A DNA stretch of 6,034 nucleotides, taken from Nostoc cf. edaphicum LEGE 07299 (GTDB lineage Bacteria > Cyanobacteriota > Cyanobacteriia > Cyanobacteriales > Nostocaceae). Below, piece by piece: positions 4,444 to 6,034 of the stretch (positions are counted from its first letter, which is position 1; every line of letters starts with the position of its first letter). The notes below the pieces were generated by a model, which saw nothing but the letters and a program-made list of their open reading frames with translations, was not told the DNA's origin and searched no databases. Location: assembly GCF_015207245.1 (NCBI RefSeq), contig NZ_JADEXF010000253.1, positions 1-6,034 of the forward strand. The letters are read 5' to 3'. Both the position numbers and the translations under genes were made by a program.

Positions 4444-5586
4444 GTGCCCTTGAAATATGCTCTGGTTCATGAGTGGCTGACACCCAAAGCCACCGGTGGT
4501 TCAGAACTCGTTGTACGAGAAATTTTGAATCACATTGATGCTGATTTGTATGCTCTCATAGATTTTGAATCCAGCAATAGAGAAAGTTATTTATATAAAC
4601 GTCAAATTGGCAAGACGTTTCTCCAGAACTTTCCATCAGCTCGCAACGGTATACAAAAATACTTGCCTTTGTGGCCCTTGGCAATTGAACAACTGGATTT
4701 GCGGCATTATGATGTCATTCTGTCTTCATCCCATGCTGTTGCCAAAGGAATCCTTACCACTCCCGAACAGATGCATATTTGCTACTGTCACAGCCCTATG
4801 CGCTATGCCTGGGACTTGACCTTTGATTATCTGCGCCACAGCAAACTGGGTAGTGGTTTACCTGGATGGGTGACGCGATATTTATTACATCGTTTGCGCC
4901 AGTGGGATGTATTGAGTGCCAATCGCGTTGATTACTTCATTGCCAACTCGCAACATACAGCTCGGCGGATTTGGCGTTGCTATCGGCGAGAAGCAACAGT
5001 CATTTACCCACCAGTGAATATTGCGGAATTTCCGTTTCTGTCTGAGAAAGAGGACTTTTATTTGACAGTTTCTCGGTTAGTGAGTTACAAGCAAATATCG
5101 TTGATTGTCAAGGCTTTTAATCAACTAAAACGACCATTAGTAGTCATTGGTACAGGAGATGAAATGAACAAGATTCGCGAGATGGCAAACTCAAATATCC
5201 AAATACTCGGTTGGCAACCCGATAATGTGGTAAAAAAATATATGTCTAAGGCTAAGGCGTTTGTGTATGCAGCTTGTGAAGATTTTGGTATTGCCCTAGT
5301 GGAAGCACAAGCTTGCGGCACGCCAGTAATTGCTTATGGTTCAGGGGGTGCTTTAGAAACAGTGCGAGATATCCGCTCTGGTGCGGATACAGGGACAGGT
5401 ATATTTTTCAGGACGCAAACAGAGGCGGCTTTGGTGGAGGCAGTAGAAAAGTTTGAAATGTATGAGGGTTCGTTCAATTCCGAGTATATGCGATCGCACG
5501 CCGCGCAGTTTTCACCGCAAATCTTTGCAGATCGTTATCTAGATTTTGTAAACAAGTGCAACGAAAAAAGACCATTTTTGCAATGA
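4444..5586 (+). CDS. GT4-type (group 1) glycosyltransferase, WbaZ-like
   Basis: This cytoplasmic or membrane-associated GT-B enzyme should transfer a sugar from a nucleotide-sugar donor to a lipid-linked acceptor with retention of configuration. The 380-residue protein has the usual two halves. The N-terminal acceptor domain has a Gly-Gly loop at 18-19 (HEWLTPKATGGSE) and the CHSPMRYAWDL segment at 115-125, a marker of the WbaZ-like mannosyltransferase subgroup. The C-terminal donor domain starts near VIYPPVN (186-192), with SRLVSYKQ (210-217; Arg211 and Lys216 contact the donor phosphates), GTGDE (236-240) and the E-x7-E motif at Glu279 and Glu287 in CEDFGIALVEAQACGTP. Start is a GTG giving MPLKYALVHEW; an in-frame TAA at 4396-4398 and no ATG or TTG between leave it as the best choice. 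The sugar-phosphate transferase gene beginning 111 bp later implies a joint role in exopolysaccharide or envelope-glycan assembly. Mannose transfer is a guess from the subgroup. Confidence 0.9.
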   Translation: MPLKYALVHEWLTPKATGGSELVVREILNHIDADLYALIDFESSNRESYLYKRQIGKTFLQNFPSARNGIQKYLPLWPLAIEQLDLRHYDVILSSSHAVAKGILTTPEQMHICYCHSPMRYAWDLTFDYLRHSKLGSGLPGWVTRYLLHRLRQWDVLSANRVDYFIANSQHTARRIWRCYRREATVIYPPVNIAEFPFLSEKEDFYLTVSRLVSYKQISLIVKAFNQLKRPLVVIGTGDEMNKIREMANSNIQILGWQPDNVVKKYMSKAKAFVYAACEDFGIALVEAQACGTPVIAYGSGGALETVRDIRSGADTGTGIFFRTQTEAALVEAVEKFEMYEGSFNSEYMRSHAAQFSPQIFADRYLDFVNKCNEKRPFLQ

Positions 5587-5613
5587 TGGTCTTGATTAAC
5601 GTCTGATTTTTTT
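5568..5613 (+). terminator. Hairpin over the glycosyltransferase stop codon, with a T run 13 bases later
   Basis: AAGACCAT (5568-5575) pairs perfectly with ATGGTCTT (5586-5593) around a 10-nt loop that includes most of the TGA stop. A run of seven Ts (5607-5613) lies 13 bases past the stem, too far for a classic intrinsic terminator. It could be a weak or partial terminator or a 3'-end stabiliser that sets the ratio of the two polysaccharide genes. Confidence 0.35.
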
Positions 5614-5687
5614 AGGCTTTTGGCAATTTTCCCCAGAAGCATCTCATTTTGGCTTTAATATTGGGACTATGTGTGGTGTGGATTATT

Positions 5688-5693
5688 AAGGAG
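5688..5693 (+). promoter_or_regulatory. Strong ribosome binding site AAGGAG
   Basis: AAGGAG matches the anti-Shine-Dalgarno sequence well and precedes two tandem ATGs. It is only 1 base from the first (5695) and 4 from the second (5698), so the second ATG is the better start. It is the clearest ribosome site in the window. Confidence 0.75.
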
Positions 5694-5697
5694 TATG

Positions 5698-6034
5698 ATG
5701 ACTGCCCAGAGCTCACTCCTCTCCGGCAAGCGAGGCGTTAGGCAAGACACTAGATCGTCTACGCGTTTTTTAAAACGCGGTCAAAAAACAAAGACGCCAA
5801 AAGTTAAGCCCAAAGGTTTATCTTTTCAGGGTTTAAACGGAGAGTTTGCCAAACGACTGTTCGATATAGTGTTTTCGCTGACAGTATTAATTTTGTTCTT
5901 CCCCGTCTACTTAATTTTGACCTTGCTGATTGCCTTTAGCTCAGAAGGGCCAATTTTTTATGTCCAAGAACGGGTAGGGAAAAATTACAAAGCGTTTAGT
6001 TGTATTAAATTCCGAACAATGGTAAGCAATGCGG
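5698..6034 (+). CDS. Sugar transferase (bacterial phosphoglycosyl transferase), N-terminal part
   Basis: The gene runs off the right edge; 112 residues are visible. Enzymes of this family (Bac_transf domain) move a sugar-phosphate from UDP-sugar to undecaprenyl phosphate, the first membrane step of exopolysaccharide or O-antigen synthesis. The family start is clear: AKRLFDIVFSL at 51-61, a hydrophobic segment 55-80 broken by Pro69 (re-entrant membrane helix), then GPIFYVQERVGKNYKAFSCIKFRTM at 84-108. The catalytic Asp-Glu pair lies beyond the window. The first 50 residues are unusual: hydrophilic, rich in Lys, Arg, Ser and Thr, without similarity to the family, and partly encoded by a perfect palindrome (5762-5779). 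There is no multi-span N-terminal membrane domain, so it is a small, PglC-like form. It probably belongs with the upstream glycosyltransferase. Start could also be the ATG at 5695. Confidence 0.88.
   Translation, partial: MTAQSSLLSGKRGVRQDTRSSTRFLKRGQKTKTPKVKPKGLSFQGLNGEFAKRLFDIVFSLTVLILFFPVYLILTLLIAFSSEGPIFYVQERVGKNYKAFSCIKFRTMVSNA
5762..5779. repeat. Palindrome inside the sugar transferase coding sequence
   Basis: CGCGTTTT (5762-5769) and AAAACGCG (5772-5779) are perfect complements separated by TT. The preceding text (CCGGCAAGCGAGGCGTTAGG, 5724-5743) resembles dispersed Nostoc repeat sequence and shares GCGTTAG with the palindromic repeat at 4200-4238. The stretch is read in frame as part of the extra N-terminal segment. 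Confidence 0.55.

Noticed and set aside
4565..4819. An 84-codon plus-strand frame inside the glycosyltransferase gene
   Set aside because: It is in another frame of a gene with clear family motifs over its whole length, and its translation resembles nothing I recognise.
5121..5321. A 66-codon minus-strand frame opposite the glycosyltransferase donor domain
   Set aside because: It is antisense to a highly conserved region and shows no features of a real protein.

Overview
The window looks like chromosomal DNA from a filamentous, probably Nostoc/Anabaena-type (Nostocales) cyanobacterium. The octamer GCGATCGC (HIP1, typical of cyanobacterial genomes) occurs eight times in 6 kb (starts near 493, 577, 2463, 2990, 3452, 3584, 3938 and 5490), against about 0.1 expected by chance. 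The spacers carry heptanucleotide tandem repeats and small palindromic repeats of the kind common in Nostoc. One gene is a close relative of the plant chloroplast RNA-binding protein CSP41b. No rRNA, tRNA, CRISPR array or complete mobile element was seen.

Layout, left to right: (1) the first 21 codons of an aspartase/fumarase-family gene, reading left off the window. (2) Divergent from it, pgsA, which makes phosphatidylglycerophosphate. (3) Overlapping the pgsA 3' end, a HicB-like antitoxin reading frame whose only sensible start codon is out of frame by one base. (4) An AT-rich LRAT-domain (permuted papain-fold) gene with all three expected catalytic residues. (5) Convergent with it, an SMP-30/gluconolactonase-type hydrolase gene. 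(6) A 480-bp gene-poor stretch with a possible leader peptide, a hairpin terminator, the tail of a Uma2-type nuclease gene, and a 135-bp nested palindromic element. (7) A csp41b-like gene on the minus strand. (8) A 356-bp spacer with three kinds of short repeats. (9) A GT4-type glycosyltransferase gene and, 111 bp after its end, the start of a membrane sugar-phosphate transferase gene that runs off the right edge.

Functionally the window is a mix of housekeeping genes (pgsA, csp41b) and accessory ones (hicB remnant, LRAT, Uma2 remnant). The only pair that clearly works together is the last: a phosphoglycosyl transferase that loads the first sugar-phosphate onto a lipid carrier, and a glycosyltransferase that extends it, as in exopolysaccharide or envelope-polysaccharide synthesis. 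I did not find a convincing new multi-gene system. The most worthwhile leads are the broken hicB start, the solitary LRAT protein, the nested palindromic element, and a sugar transferase whose N-terminus appears to be encoded partly by repeat DNA.
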